In this document: piece by piece, positions 1-8,257 of the stretch
How positions within the stretch are numbered: position 1 is the stretch's first letter
How the letters are laid out: each line of letters starts with the position of its first letter
DNA from: JAEZKC01 sp046538945
GTDB taxonomy: Bacteria; Fibrobacterota; Chitinivibrionia; Chitinivibrionales; Chitinispirillaceae
NCBI GenBank assembly: GCA_046538945.1
Contig: JBKHHW010000018.1
Location: 1-33,725 of the forward strand
DNA length: 33,725 nucleotides
Direction of reading: 5' to 3'
Notes under the pieces: model-generated
The model's input: the letters and a program-made list of their open reading frames with translations, nothing else
Database searches by the model: none
Told to the model about the DNA's origin: nothing
Position numbers and translations under genes: made by a program

Positions 1-1
1 G

Positions 2-100
2 ATACAGGACTTTCTCTGGATCGTGCCGTTTATGATACTTATACATTGGGCCTGGTTTGTGATCATGTACGGATGGTTCCAGAGAAAAGTCCTCATCTGA
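2..100 (+). CDS. 3' end of a membrane protein (partial)
   Basis: The reading frame starting at base 2 is open from the window edge to a TGA at 98-100. It encodes about 32 residues that look like a hydrophobic transmembrane helix rich in Phe, Ile, Trp and Met, followed by a short basic tail (QRKVLI). A helix capped by Arg and Lys is typical of the cytoplasmic C-terminus of an inner-membrane protein. The gene ends 8 bp from the stop codon of the convergent gene at 109-636. The rest lies outside the window, so no family can be assigned. A chance open frame of this length is possible, but the membrane-like composition argues for a real gene end. Confidence 0.45.
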   Translation: MQDFLWIVPFMILIHWAWFVIMYGWFQRKVLI

Positions 101-108
101 AACCGGTT

Positions 109-636
109 TCAATCAGCATCATCATCCAGTTCTTCGTTTTCAAGAGCAACATCGCAGTACTCTTTCTGAAAACAGCTTTCACAATCCCCGCCGCATCCGT
201 TGTAGATCATGTCGCTTTTGTCGTTTGAGGAAACCGGAATTGTGTCGTCCAGGACGGATTCGACAATGTATTGGTAGAAAAGCTTGTCAGGCAGGTCTTT
301 CACCAGATCAATGTATATTCTGCTCTTTTCCAGAATGTCGAGAATGTCCTCGATTTTTCTGTCAAGCTGGTCCGTATCAAGAGTGTCCGGATCGGGAAAC
401 TCATAATTTTCGGGGAAAAGCGACCGGATCACCACTTCTTTTTTCGGCTTCCTGGTGCTTTCCTCACAGTCGATGATATGTTTGAGAAAGGCATTGTAGG
501 CTTCGGGGTTCTCCTTGTTCAAACAGCCGAAATGTGCTCCCATCTGACTCAGCTTCTCTTCAAGAATCCTGTTCTCCTCCTCCAGGGTGCGTTCCTTCGA
601 GGATGTCTCGTTTTTGATTTCCTCCGGGTAGATCAT
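109..636 (-). CDS. Hypothetical acidic protein with Cys-rich C-terminus
   Basis: A 175-residue soluble protein I do not recognise. It has no signal peptide or membrane segment. Residues 10-35 are strongly charged and probably form a coiled coil (EEENRILEEKLSQ). The middle is acidic and helical. Near the C-terminus a cluster of four cysteines (CGGDCESCFQKEYC) resembles a small zinc- or Fe-S-binding knuckle, followed by an extremely acidic tail ending DDDAD. The start is secure: a near-perfect Shine-Dalgarno (TAGGAGG) lies just upstream on the minus strand. Upstream DNA diverges from the membrane-protein gene at 881. A metal-binding role is only a guess from the cysteine spacing. Confidence 0.75.
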   Translation of the reverse strand: MIYPEEIKNETSSKERTLEEENRILEEKLSQMGAHFGCLNKENPEAYNAFLKHIIDCEESTRKPKKEVVIRSLFPENYEFPDPDTLDTDQLDRKIEDILDILEKSRIYIDLVKDLPDKLFYQYIVESVLDDTIPVSSNDKSDMIYNGCGGDCESCFQKEYCDVALENEELDDDAD

Positions 637-832
637 GGAATACCTCCTAAGGTTTCTTTGGTGGTTGCAGTATGTTCAGAGAATGGGTATGTCGGGAAAA
701 ACTGCTGATGAGAGATGCACAGCCAGTGCTTTTCTTGGTAAATAAATCATGAACGGAGCGGAGTCAACGGGAGTATTGATGATCATACTCAAAACATTGC
801 TGAGTCGAAACCTGTTTGATCGCGTGCAGGTC

Positions 833-838
833 TATAAT
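833..838 (+). promoter_or_regulatory. Candidate -10 box (TATAAT)
   Basis: A perfect TATAAT lies about 42 bp before the GTG at 881, without a good -35 at 16-18 bp spacing. If used, transcription would start near 845, inside the longer possible reading frame that begins at 749. This supports the downstream start for that gene. Confidence 0.35.
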
Positions 839-880
839 ATTTTTTTAGTATTGATGATTCTATATGGAATGGGGGTTCTA

Positions 881-2515
881 GTGAAGTTAAGCGTTTTAAT
901 AGCGGTACTGCTTGTTCTCGGAGATTTCGGCGGGCTCGGCATGGGGGAGGCCCACGCTCAGGAAAGAGAAGAAAAACCGGTATTGACCACTGCTGCCGGC
1001 TGGTCTGTCATAGGCGGCATTGTCATTCTCGCCGCCGCTGGAACGGGAGCTTTCTTTCTGCACCGCCACAACAAAAGACAAGCCTTTCTGCGCGATTCTA
1101 TCGCCACGGTGCTGGAAGGGGATTTCGCTTCGGCTCAGAAATTGGAGGAGGAGGAAAGGTTCAAAGAGGCAGCCGAGGCATTCAGAGCGGTTCTTGGGCG
1201 ATGGGAGGAGTACGCGCGATATCGCCCGGAGGGGAAGAGACCGGCGGAGTTCGACAGCACGAAACTGGTTCGGAAGATCGATGGTTGTGATTATCTGGAC
1301 AGGCATTTGGAATTCATACATTTCCTGCGGGATTCGCTCCCCAAACTTCCTCTGGATCCTTACGAACTGGTGAAACTGGATCGTCTGGAAGTCCGGAAGG
1401 AGGCTGCTTCGCTCAGAGACACGATCTCCGCCGTGAAAGAACAGTCGGAAGGCTTTGGGGAGGAGTTCGAGTACGGATTCAAAGCTGCGGTGACGGCTCT
1501 TGACAGTATCGATCAGATTTTTCGTGATGTGTACAAGCAGCAGGCGCTTAATTTCAGTCTCAAAAGCCGCTTTTTCTATAACCGCGCCATGGAGACAAAG
1601 GACACCGCTGACCTCAGGCGGTATGTGCAGGATTGTGATTATTATCAGTGCGAAAAGGCCTGGTGTGAAAAGGCACGGCTTATACTCGATCCTCCGGTGG
1701 CGGCGGACACGGTCGGGGATACTCTGGTGAAGCAGGTCAAGGACACCGTTCTTCAGCAATACCGAAGGGTCATGCAGTCGGGACGTCTTGACCGGCTTGA
1801 GGCTTTTCTTGATACGTACGATTCAGGAAAGTTCAGGAAGTACAGAACGGTTGTTGACAGTGCAAAGCAGTTCGCGGTCCAACTGCGTAAAGAGGTGGAT
1901 GAGGAGATGGCGTATAACCGGGCTCACCCGCTTTTTTCGAATGCAAACGTTTCCCAACTGAAACTGCAGTTTTCGGGTGTAGGCGAGTCTGAGCAGCAGG
2001 TGTTTCGATCGGTACTGGAGCAGCTCGGTCCGGAGGTGGCGAAGATATCCGAAGTCCGTTTTCCGGCGTTTATAACCGTGGATTGCAGTCAGAAAAGAGG
2101 GACTGTCACTCTGACCGGTTTTGTCAACTGCCAAAAGGATGTGAGCACGGTCGGGGACAGTGCCGGTTCCGAACTGATGCAGATCCCGGGAGCAGAATCA
2201 GCCATGCTGTTTCTCGAAAAATTCAGGCATGCTGTTGAAGGGCGGATTCAAAAAGCGCAACTGTCTGAGGAGCGGAAGAGTGAAGCTGTTGAGCGTGTGG
2301 GTAATTTGAGTCTGGTTGTCCGGCTCAGAAAGAATTCGCAGGACTACATCACTTTTTACGCCAGAGTTAAGGAAAAACAGATCAGCTGGTATGATTTCTT
2401 TGATCTCTCCGTTTCAGACAAAAGAGACGTCCGTATCAGCTCTGAATCTGTTCCCCTGGTTGGATCGTCTGATGAGAACGCGGCAGCTCTGGTTGAGTCC
2501 TTTTTCGGGGAATAA
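881..2515 (+). CDS. Membrane-anchored helical protein, unknown function
   Basis: No family recognised. The frame is open from 749, but I prefer the GTG at 881 (or ATG at 869). GGGGG at 871-875 is a plausible ribosome-binding site, a TATAAT lies at 833-838, and the N-terminus from there reads as a signal peptide ending near AHAQE. A second hydrophobic helix follows shortly after (GWSVIGGIVILAAAGTGAFF) and is followed by HRHNKRQ, so by the positive-inside rule most of the protein would be cytoplasmic. The next ~300 residues are charged and helical, with TPR-like helix pairs possible (EERFKEAAEAFRAVL). The last ~150 residues look beta-rich. Strand and end are secure; the start is not. Confidence 0.75.
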   Translation: MKLSVLIAVLLVLGDFGGLGMGEAHAQEREEKPVLTTAAGWSVIGGIVILAAAGTGAFFLHRHNKRQAFLRDSIATVLEGDFASAQKLEEEERFKEAAEAFRAVLGRWEEYARYRPEGKRPAEFDSTKLVRKIDGCDYLDRHLEFIHFLRDSLPKLPLDPYELVKLDRLEVRKEAASLRDTISAVKEQSEGFGEEFEYGFKAAVTALDSIDQIFRDVYKQQALNFSLKSRFFYNRAMETKDTADLRRYVQDCDYYQCEKAWCEKARLILDPPVAADTVGDTLVKQVKDTVLQQYRRVMQSGRLDRLEAFLDTYDSGKFRKYRTVVDSAKQFAVQLRKEVDEEMAYNRAHPLFSNANVSQLKLQFSGVGESEQQVFRSVLEQLGPEVAKISEVRFPAFITVDCSQKRGTVTLTGFVNCQKDVSTVGDSAGSELMQIPGAESAMLFLEKFRHAVEGRIQKAQLSEERKSEAVERVGNLSLVVRLRKNSQDYITFYARVKEKQISWYDFFDLSVSDKRDVRISSESVPLVGSSDENAAALVESFFGE

Positions 2516-2814
2516 GGACTCCCTTTAACACAGATTCTGAACATTCCATGGCGAAACCCCGACCGGCAAGGGAGGGTTGACTCTGCGTTCCATCCTCTTT
2601 TGGACCTTCGGGGAAGAGTCGTGGCGAAATCACCCTTGCAGGCTAAAATGACTCCCAAATAAGGGATAAACTCTCTCCGGAAAAAGCCCTCCATCACATA
2701 AATCCCCTTGCTGGACCGTAATCATAACAGCGGCGAATTCATTCAGGCCCAAATGGTCTGAAAAACCGGCTTTTTGAACACGGGGAGAAGCCTCAACCTG
2801 GAAGGAGAAGCCAT
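2516..2814 (+). other. Intergenic region, no gene seen
   Basis: About 300 bp between the helical membrane protein and the NmrA-type gene. Short open frames exist on both strands, but none has a convincing start site or protein-like composition. No clear promoter or terminator was found. The Shine-Dalgarno AGGAGA of the next gene lies at the end. Confidence 0.4.
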
Positions 2815-3678
2815 ATGGAAACGAAGGACAAAACAATTCTGGTGACCGGTGCTACCGGGCACCAGGGGGGAGCCGTTGTGCGGCATCTGCTGGAAGACGG
2901 GTGGAAGGTCAGGGCTCTTACCAGACATCCTGAAAAGCCTCATGCCAGGGAACTTGGCAGTATGGGGGTCGAGGTGGTACAGGGAAATTTGTCGGAGCCT
3001 TTTTCACTTCAGGGACCGCTTGAGGGCTGTTATGGAGTTTTCAGTGTACAGCAGCCCTGGGATAACGGGCTTTCCACAGAGGTGACAGAGGGTATAGCAC
3101 TGGCCGATGCGGCAAAGCGGGCCGGAGTGAAACATTTTGTCTACAGCAGTATAGGAAGTGCCAACAGGAAGACCGGTGTCCCTCACTTTGAAACTAAGGC
3201 GAAAATCGAGGAGTATGTCAAAACATCCGGACTCGAGTACACCATTTTTCGTCCGGTGTGGTTTATGGAAAATCTCCTCGAGATGAAGGATTCGATCTAT
3301 AACGGTACGCTGAGACTTCCGCTCAGGTTCGAAGTACCGCTTCAGATCATTTCAGTGGATGATGTCGGAAAGTTCGTGGCAATGGCTTTCAGAGAATTCG
3401 ATACGTGGAAGAATAAGGAACTCGACATTGCCGGTGATGAGCTTACCGGACCGGAAATGGCACAGATACTGAGTCAGGCACTGGGAAGAAATGTAGACTT
3501 TGAAGAGCAATCGCTTGAGGAGGTCAGGGAATACAGTTCTGATGCCGCAATGATGTATGACTGGTTCAATTTGAGGGGCTTTTCCGCGGATATCGCCAAG
3601 GTCAGGGATTATCTGCCGGACCTGAAGACTTTCGAGAACTGGACCCGGGATTCAGGCTGGCATAGAGCCGCTGCGTGA
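2815..3678 (+). CDS. NmrA-like NAD(P)-binding protein
   Basis: A 287-residue atypical short-chain dehydrogenase/NmrA family protein, cytosolic. The N-terminus carries the Rossmann dinucleotide motif TGATGHQGG (around residues 12-20) after a beta strand ILV. The R at RALTRHPEK fits NADP(H) phosphate binding. VKHFVYSSIGSA near residue 105 and the FETKAKIEEYV segment match the NmrA/isoflavone-reductase layout, where the catalytic Tyr of classical SDRs is often replaced. Here the Lys of KAKIEEY is the candidate active-site residue. FRPVWFMEN is also typical of the family. Members act as quinone or other NADPH reductases, or as redox sensors without catalysis; the substrate cannot be read from the sequence. 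AGGAGA precedes the ATG. The gene stands alone. Confidence 0.85.
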   Translation: METKDKTILVTGATGHQGGAVVRHLLEDGWKVRALTRHPEKPHARELGSMGVEVVQGNLSEPFSLQGPLEGCYGVFSVQQPWDNGLSTEVTEGIALADAAKRAGVKHFVYSSIGSANRKTGVPHFETKAKIEEYVKTSGLEYTIFRPVWFMENLLEMKDSIYNGTLRLPLRFEVPLQIISVDDVGKFVAMAFREFDTWKNKELDIAGDELTGPEMAQILSQALGRNVDFEEQSLEEVREYSSDAAMMYDWFNLRGFSADIAKVRDYLPDLKTFENWTRDSGWHRAAA

Positions 3679-3705
3679 GAAGAAAGCACAAACTATAATT
3701 TGCTG

Positions 3706-3733
3706 CGGGAAGCAGATTGAGTACTGCTTCCCG
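3706..3733 (+). terminator. Hairpin after the NmrA-like gene
   Basis: A perfect 10-bp inverted repeat (CGGGAAGCAG / CTGCTTCCCG) with an 8-nt loop starts 27 bp after the stop codon. No T-run follows, so it is either a Rho-dependent or 3'-end-protecting hairpin rather than a classical intrinsic terminator. Confidence 0.45.
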
Positions 3734-3928
3734 GCGGTGCTCTCAAGTTCATACCGGTGGGATAATTCACAACAGCTGTCGGTAACTGTTTTATTCTCCT
3801 TCTCCAGAATGTAATTTATCCCTCCCCGTTTTGACTCCACCCCAAAGGCAATATCAGGGGCATCGGATCGAAATGGTAATCATGTTTTTTTACCTCTGGA
3901 ACAACAGATCGGGAATTCCCTTACTTCT

Positions 3929-5707
3929 ATGAATCAGCATCATTTGAGAAACATCGCAATTATTGCACATGTAGACCACGGAAAAACCACTTTAGTTGAT
4001 GAGCTCTTTCGCCAGAGCGGAATGTTTCGCGAGAATCAGCAGGTCGCCGAGCGCCTCATGGATTCCATGGACCTTGAGCGGGAACGGGGGATCACTATCG
4101 CCTCCAAAAACGGCTCCTTCCGCTACCGGGGGCATCATGTGAATATCATCGACACTCCGGGACATGCCGATTTCGGCGGTCAGGTCGAGCGCGTTTTGAA
4201 GATGGCCGATGGGGCTCTGCTCCTGGTGGATGCCCAGGAAGGCCCTATGCCTCAGACCTACTTTGTACTAAAAAAGGCGCTGGCTCTTTCTCTTCCGGTC
4301 ATTGTGGTGATAAATAAGATCGACAAACCTGCAGCACGTCCTGTGTGGGTTCTTGATCAGGTTTTTGATCTTTTGGTAAAGCTTGAAGCTCCTGACAATG
4401 TGCTCGATTTTCCGGTCGTGTATGCATCCGCAAAGAACGGTTATGCCCGCAACGATCCCGATGATGAAAACATGGACATGGTCCCGCTTCTTGATAAGAT
4501 TATAAAGCACATTCCTCCTCCTGTCGGTGATCCCGATGCGCCTCTTCAGATGCTCGTGAGCTCAATCGATTACTCTCCCTACATGGGGCGTCTTGGAATC
4601 GGAAAGATCACTGCCGGTACTCTGAACGTCAACAAGGATATTTCGGTAGTGCTTCGTGACGGCAGCATGGTTCCGGCCAGAATATCGAAGGTGTTCGGGT
4701 TTGAAGGGGTGCACAAAGTGCCGGTTGAAATCGCATCCGTGGGTCATATCGTGGCAGTGGCGGGAATGGATGAAGTGACGGTGGGGGTTACCTACACCGA
4801 TCCGCTCAACCCCAATCCGCTGCCGGCCGTAGAGATCGATCCTCCCACCATCTCCATGAATTTCATTCCCAACGATTCCCCCTTTGCCGGTCTGGAGGGG
4901 AAGTTTGTCACTTCACGCCACATTCAGGACCGCCTGATGAGGGAGATTCTTTCCGACGTGGCTCTTACAGTAGAACCGCTCCAGGATTCCGTAGGGTACA
5001 AGGTTTCCGGCAGAGGAGAACTTCATCTGTCCATCCTTATCGAGCGGATGCGTCGAGAAGGCTATGAATTCCAGGTGACAAGCCCCCAGGTGATCATGCG
5101 TACCGAAAACGGAAAACTCTACGAGCCCTATGAGGAGCTGACCGTGGATGTCGACGAGAAGTATGCGGGAGCGGTGATTGAAAAGATCGGCGGCAGGAAG
5201 GGTACCATGACGGAGATGCAGCAGGACAACGGCATGGCCCGTCTGGTGTTCAAGGTTCCCACCCGGGGTCTGCTCGGGTACAGGTCGGAATTCATGACTG
5301 ATACCAAAGGTATGGGTATCATGAACTACGTGTTTCTCGAGTATGGTCCTCACGCCGGCGAGATCAGGACCCGGGCAAACGGAGTCCTGGTGGCGAAGGA
5401 GAACTGTACCACGGTGGCCTATGCCCTTTACAATCTTCAGGATCGGGGAAAAATGTTTCTGGGCCCCGGCGTCAAGATCTACAGGGGCCAGATTGTGGGA
5501 GAACACTGTCGGTCCAATGACCTGGTGGTCAATCCCGGAAAGGAGAAGAAGCTTTCAAATATGCGGGCGGCCGGTTCCGATGACAACGTGCTTCTCACTC
5601 CGCCTCATGAAATGAGCCTTGAGGAGTCCATCGCCTATATAAACGAAGATGAACTGGTGGAGCTTACACCTCAGTCCGTACGGCTGCGGAAAAGAAGTGT
5701 CCGCTGA
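3929..5707 (+). CDS. typA: Ribosome-associated GTPase TypA/BipA
   Basis: A 592-residue translational GTPase of the EF-G superfamily that binds the ribosome and aids 50S assembly and growth under stress or cold. The GTPase motifs are intact: AHVDHGKTT (G1, about residues 13-21), RGITI (G2), DTPGHADF (G3), NKID (G4). Beta-barrel domain II, the domain III and V folds (SGRGELHLSILIERMRREG) and the TypA-specific C-terminal domain (GQIVGEHCRSNDLVVNP, ending with LRKRSVR) are all present. Length is close to the normal ~600 residues. There is no obvious Shine-Dalgarno before the ATG. The stop codon directly abuts the stop of the convergent gene at 5708. Confidence 0.97.
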   Translation: MNQHHLRNIAIIAHVDHGKTTLVDELFRQSGMFRENQQVAERLMDSMDLERERGITIASKNGSFRYRGHHVNIIDTPGHADFGGQVERVLKMADGALLLVDAQEGPMPQTYFVLKKALALSLPVIVVINKIDKPAARPVWVLDQVFDLLVKLEAPDNVLDFPVVYASAKNGYARNDPDDENMDMVPLLDKIIKHIPPPVGDPDAPLQMLVSSIDYSPYMGRLGIGKITAGTLNVNKDISVVLRDGSMVPARISKVFGFEGVHKVPVEIASVGHIVAVAGMDEVTVGVTYTDPLNPNPLPAVEIDPPTISMNFIPNDSPFAGLEGKFVTSRHIQDRLMREILSDVALTVEPLQDSVGYKVSGRGELHLSILIERMRREGYEFQVTSPQVIMRTENGKLYEPYEELTVDVDEKYAGAVIEKIGGRKGTMTEMQQDNGMARLVFKVPTRGLLGYRSEFMTDTKGMGIMNYVFLEYGPHAGEIRTRANGVLVAKENCTTVAYALYNLQDRGKMFLGPGVKIYRGQIVGEHCRSNDLVVNPGKEKKLSNMRAAGSDDNVLLTPPHEMSLEESIAYINEDELVELTPQSVRLRKRSVR

Positions 5708-6091
5708 TCAAATTTTCCCGGCTTTGCGAAACGGTTTTTTCCGTCGTATGTACTTTTCCAGATCCTCGGCGCACTTGAAAAGCTCTGTATAGGACGGTTC
5801 GTCCGTTTCACCTTCGCAAAGCTGGTTCTCCGCCGGGTACTCTTTACATATCCGCGGCCGCTCTTTGTATATCGCACAGGTGAAGTCCTCTCTGATATGG
5901 CGGCAGGGAGTTCTGAATTCCAGAAGCCAGCTCCCTTCGTGATCGATGGATACCCACACATTCTGGTGAAGAAGATACCAGCGGATATCATCATAGTCTC
6001 TTTTGTTTCGTGGAGTGTCGATACCTACAGCGATGTGTCTGCAGCAGTGGGCATTGCAGTTTTCACAGGAATTGTTTACAGTTTCTTTCAT
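5708..6091 (-). CDS. YkgJ-type cysteine cluster protein
   Basis: A ~127-residue protein of the YkgJ/UPF0153-like zinc- or iron-chelating family. The signature cysteines are visible near the N-terminus (SCENCNAHCCRH) and again downstream (PCRHIREDFTCAIYKERPRICKEYP). Family members are thought to bind a metal or Fe-S cluster, but their function is mostly unknown. The frame is open further upstream to 6238, but the start at 6091 has a Shine-Dalgarno-like AGGGA and begins just before the first CxxC, as usual for the family; the upstream 49 residues would overlap the neighbour. It lies 62 bp downstream of the Mut7-C gene on the same strand and may be co-transcribed with it. It abuts typA stop to stop. 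Confidence 0.8.
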   Translation of the reverse strand: MKETVNNSCENCNAHCCRHIAVGIDTPRNKRDYDDIRWYLLHQNVWVSIDHEGSWLLEFRTPCRHIREDFTCAIYKERPRICKEYPAENQLCEGETDEPSYTELFKCAEDLEKYIRRKKPFRKAGKI

Positions 6092-6153
6092 GTTGTTCCC
6101 TGGTGTTTGCACCTTGATTGTGAGTTGATTTTTCTGCCCGCGTTTCCGAAAAT

Positions 6154-6900
6154 CTAATTTCCGCACACCTCCTTTACAACAGCATCGAGTTTGCTGAAGT
6201 GGGATCCTTTCCAGTAGATCTTGCCGCATTCGGAGCAACGGGCGAATTCGTTATAGTACCGCACCGTTTTCTCTTCCAGCAGATTCTTCACCTCCTCCTT
6301 GTTTACAGAGTGGATGAGACCGTTGCACCGGAGACATCTGGTGAAGGGGGCAATTTCCGAACACAGACCAAATCGCCGGATAGTCTCCTTTAGCTGGGAG
6401 AGGGGATCACTGGATCTGATCCATCTGCCGTGAGTGACCTGCGCATGTTTCAAAAGGCCAATATCCCTGGTAAGTACCGTGCGGTGCTGCTCAGAGGAAA
6501 TGTCCACGATTTCCCTGTCATCCAGATCATTTCTGTAGTAACAGTCGAATCCCAGAAGCCTCAGCAGTCTGGCCAGTTTCCCCAGATGCACATCAAGCAC
6601 GAAACGCACCTCACCTGACGGTTCGGGGAGCAGTTGACCAAAAGAGGTGATAGCCCTCGATTCGGTAACCGGGTACACCGACACATCATCGCCATCATGC
6701 AGTTTCTGGAAAAATGGGGCGCTGTTTCCATTTATGAGAATCAGGTCCACTTCCGTGTGGGGTACGTTGAGTGATTCGATGGTGTCTTTGACTGCGGGGT
6801 TTCCCTTGAAAGACACTTCAAAACGTCTCTTTTTTCGGTGTACAGGCAGAAAATCGTTCAGTTCTTCATTGAAACGGAAGGTTGCCCGGTTTACCTCCAT
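6154..6900 (-). CDS. Mut7-C RNase-like protein with N-terminal ubiquitin-like domain
   Basis: A 248-residue protein with the Mut7-C architecture. An N-terminal ubiquitin/ThiS-like domain (about 1-90: strand, LNVPHTEVDLILINGN, HDGDDVSVYPV) is followed by the PIN-like Mut7-C RNase domain. The latter begins with the hallmark FVLDVHLGKLARLLRLLGFDCYY and has the acidic residues D in LDVHLG and TRD near DIGLLKHA. The domain ends in a zinc ribbon with CLRCNG and CSECGKIYW. The family is related to the exonuclease Mut-7 C-terminus and to PIN toxins; a nuclease role is inferred and not established for bacterial members. It is divergent from the gene at 7008, with a 17-bp palindrome between them. Confidence 0.88.
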   Translation of the reverse strand: MEVNRATFRFNEELNDFLPVHRKKRRFEVSFKGNPAVKDTIESLNVPHTEVDLILINGNSAPFFQKLHDGDDVSVYPVTESRAITSFGQLLPEPSGEVRFVLDVHLGKLARLLRLLGFDCYYRNDLDDREIVDISSEQHRTVLTRDIGLLKHAQVTHGRWIRSSDPLSQLKETIRRFGLCSEIAPFTRCLRCNGLIHSVNKEEVKNLLEEKTVRYYNEFARCSECGKIYWKGSHFSKLDAVVKEVCGN

Positions 6901-6938
6901 AAATGCTCTCCTGTTTCTCGGCTTATACGGTTCGAAAA

Positions 6939-6967
6939 TTGCTTAAGACTTAAGCAGACTTTAATAG
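6939..6967 (+). promoter_or_regulatory. Candidate promoter overlapped by a 17-bp palindrome
   Basis: TGCTTAAG-A-CTTAAGCA at 6940-6956 is a perfect 8-1-8 inverted repeat in the divergent spacer between the Mut7-C gene and the gene at 7008. It covers a possible -35 (TTGCTT, 6939-6944) placed exactly 17 bp from a weak -10 (TAATAG, 6962-6967). That layout is what an operator for a dimeric repressor would look like. The regulator is unknown. Confidence 0.4.
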
Positions 6968-7007
6968 CATGCCGGAAAAAGAAAAAATAGCTCCGGAGGG
7001 AGGAACG

Positions 7008-7556
7008 ATGGATCAGGAAGAAACCTTTAGCGCTTATTTCGATAGCGCGCTTAAAATACATGCGGTTTGTGCGGATCTGGAATACAGTGATGAGGACGCA
7101 AGGGTGTATACTTATATTCACGCCAAAGCTTCCGAGACGGGTAGGGGAGTGGAGTATTTTGCAGACCCTGCACCGGAGGATTCCGAAGCGCTGGAGATCA
7201 TGCTGGGAATCAAGCGTTCCATAGAGATCCCTTCAATGATGACTCTGGATGAAACTGAGAACCAGGCGGTTGAGCTCATTCTCTCCATCTCAGATAAGAT
7301 AAATCAGCTTGATCATCTTCTGGCCAGGGAATGCGGTCTGGAGAATCGGTTTTCCGGAGAGCTGAAGGCCAGGCTCCGACTGTACAAAGATAAAGAATAC
7401 CGGGATAGAATGATCGGGATATACCAAAGCGATATCCTGCCCCGTATAGACCACTACGACAAATCACGAATCGACGAGGCGTTCCGCAGACATCAGGAGG
7501 AAAAGGACCGTCAGGAAAGGGAACTTCTGAAAATTTCCGGTTTGTGGGAAATTTAG
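7008..7556 (+). CDS. Hypothetical helical protein
   Basis: A ~182-residue soluble protein I do not recognise. It lacks a signal peptide or membrane helix. It is mostly alpha-helical and charged, with a long probable coiled coil in the last third (RIDEAFRRHQEEKDRQEREL). The frame opens at 6969, but the ATG at 7008 is preceded by an excellent Shine-Dalgarno (GGAGGGAGGAACG), so I take that as the start. Its stop overlaps the stop of the convergent YqgE-type gene by 4 bp. The promoter region contains a perfect 17-bp palindrome, suggesting it is regulated. No function is proposed. Confidence 0.75.
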   Translation: MDQEETFSAYFDSALKIHAVCADLEYSDEDARVYTYIHAKASETGRGVEYFADPAPEDSEALEIMLGIKRSIEIPSMMTLDETENQAVELILSISDKINQLDHLLARECGLENRFSGELKARLRLYKDKEYRDRMIGIYQSDILPRIDHYDKSRIDEAFRRHQEEKDRQERELLKISGLWEI

Positions 7557-8131
7557 GAGCCCTTTTTGAGGCTTTCCAGATAGTCGGCCAGTTCCTTCAC
7601 GGAAGCCGAGACTGTCTTGCCGATGTCCAGAAGCAGCTCTTTAAGGGAGATGCGGTACACATCCCATGCTCCCGCCTCCACTTCCGATTCCAACTGTCCC
7701 GGTCCCCAGCCTGAATAGCCCAGAAAGAGTCTGGTGCGGTCGGGGTTGCTCTCCACCATCTGGGTGATGTCGGTCCATTTGCCCCCGGCGTACACCTCCG
7801 GGGCAAGTTGAAAAGCCTGTTCAACAGGAGTGTCTGTAATCTGAACGATCTGCAGCTCCTCCTGGGCTACCGGTCCTCCGATATAGATCTCCCGTTTCAG
7901 GTCGAGCCCGCTCAGTCCATCAAATACTTCCGACAGCGGCATGTGCGAGGGTCTGTTGAGCACCAGGCCGTAGGCCCCCTCCGTGCTAAAGGCACAGACA
8001 AGCACCACAGTGGCTTCGAAGTTGGGATCGAACAGCTGCTCTTTTGACAGAAGCACAGCTCCGCTGCTCAGTCGTCCCAGATTGTCCTCGACTGTAAATC
8101 CGTTCTTTTCATCATTGTGCAGTAGTTTCAT
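7553..8131 (-). CDS. YqgE/AlgH family protein (UPF0301)
   Basis: A 192-residue member of the YqgE/AlgH (DUF179, UPF0301) family, a compact cytosolic alpha/beta fold of unknown biochemical role. Family markers are visible: LSSGAVLLSKEQLFDPNFEATVVLV near the N-terminus, then GAYGLVLNRP, YIGGPV, and FLGYSGWGPGQLESEVEAGAWDV in the second half. Length matches the family (~185-190). AlgH was named as an alginate regulator in Pseudomonas, but this is not a transferable function. No Shine-Dalgarno is evident before the ATG. It diverges from the RuBisCO-like gene at 8258 and overlaps the gene at 7008 by 4 bp at the 3' end. Confidence 0.92.
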   Translation of the reverse strand: MKLLHNDEKNGFTVEDNLGRLSSGAVLLSKEQLFDPNFEATVVLVCAFSTEGAYGLVLNRPSHMPLSEVFDGLSGLDLKREIYIGGPVAQEELQIVQITDTPVEQAFQLAPEVYAGGKWTDITQMVESNPDRTRLFLGYSGWGPGQLESEVEAGAWDVYRISLKELLLDIGKTVSASVKELADYLESLKKGS

Positions 8132-8208
8132 AGGCTATAAAAATATATTCGAGTTGCAGCAGTTTGAAAATCCGTCTTTTCCTGTCCTGTCATATTTCGA
8201 TCAACTTC

Positions 8209-8236
8209 TTCACGTGTTGTGTCAGACAGGTATTAT
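8209..8236 (+). promoter_or_regulatory. Candidate promoter of the RLP-cupin gene
   Basis: TTCACG (8209-8214), 16-bp spacer, TATTAT (8231-8236, five of six consensus bases). Transcription would start near 8243, giving a very short leader before the ATG at 8258. Confidence 0.4.
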
Positions 8237-8241
8237 TTTTT

Positions 8242-8254
8242 CCTCCTTGGGAGG
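8242..8254 (+). promoter_or_regulatory. Shine-Dalgarno inside a small hairpin
   Basis: CCTCC-TTG-GGAGG is a 5-bp perfect inverted repeat whose 3' arm is the Shine-Dalgarno of the RLP-cupin gene, 3 nt before its ATG. If it forms in the mRNA it would mask the ribosome-binding site, as in simple RNA thermometers. If transcription starts at about 8243, the stem would sit at the extreme 5' end and be weakened. Confidence 0.35.
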
Positions 8255-8257
8255 ATT

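Noticed and set aside
2356..2697. Short minus-strand frames around 2356-2836
   Set aside because: No ribosome-binding site, no recognisable protein features and overlap with the unknown membrane protein gene.
4913..5506. 197-residue open frame on the minus strand opposite typA
   Set aside because: Entirely antisense to a well-conserved gene, with no Shine-Dalgarno and His-rich, shadow-like composition.
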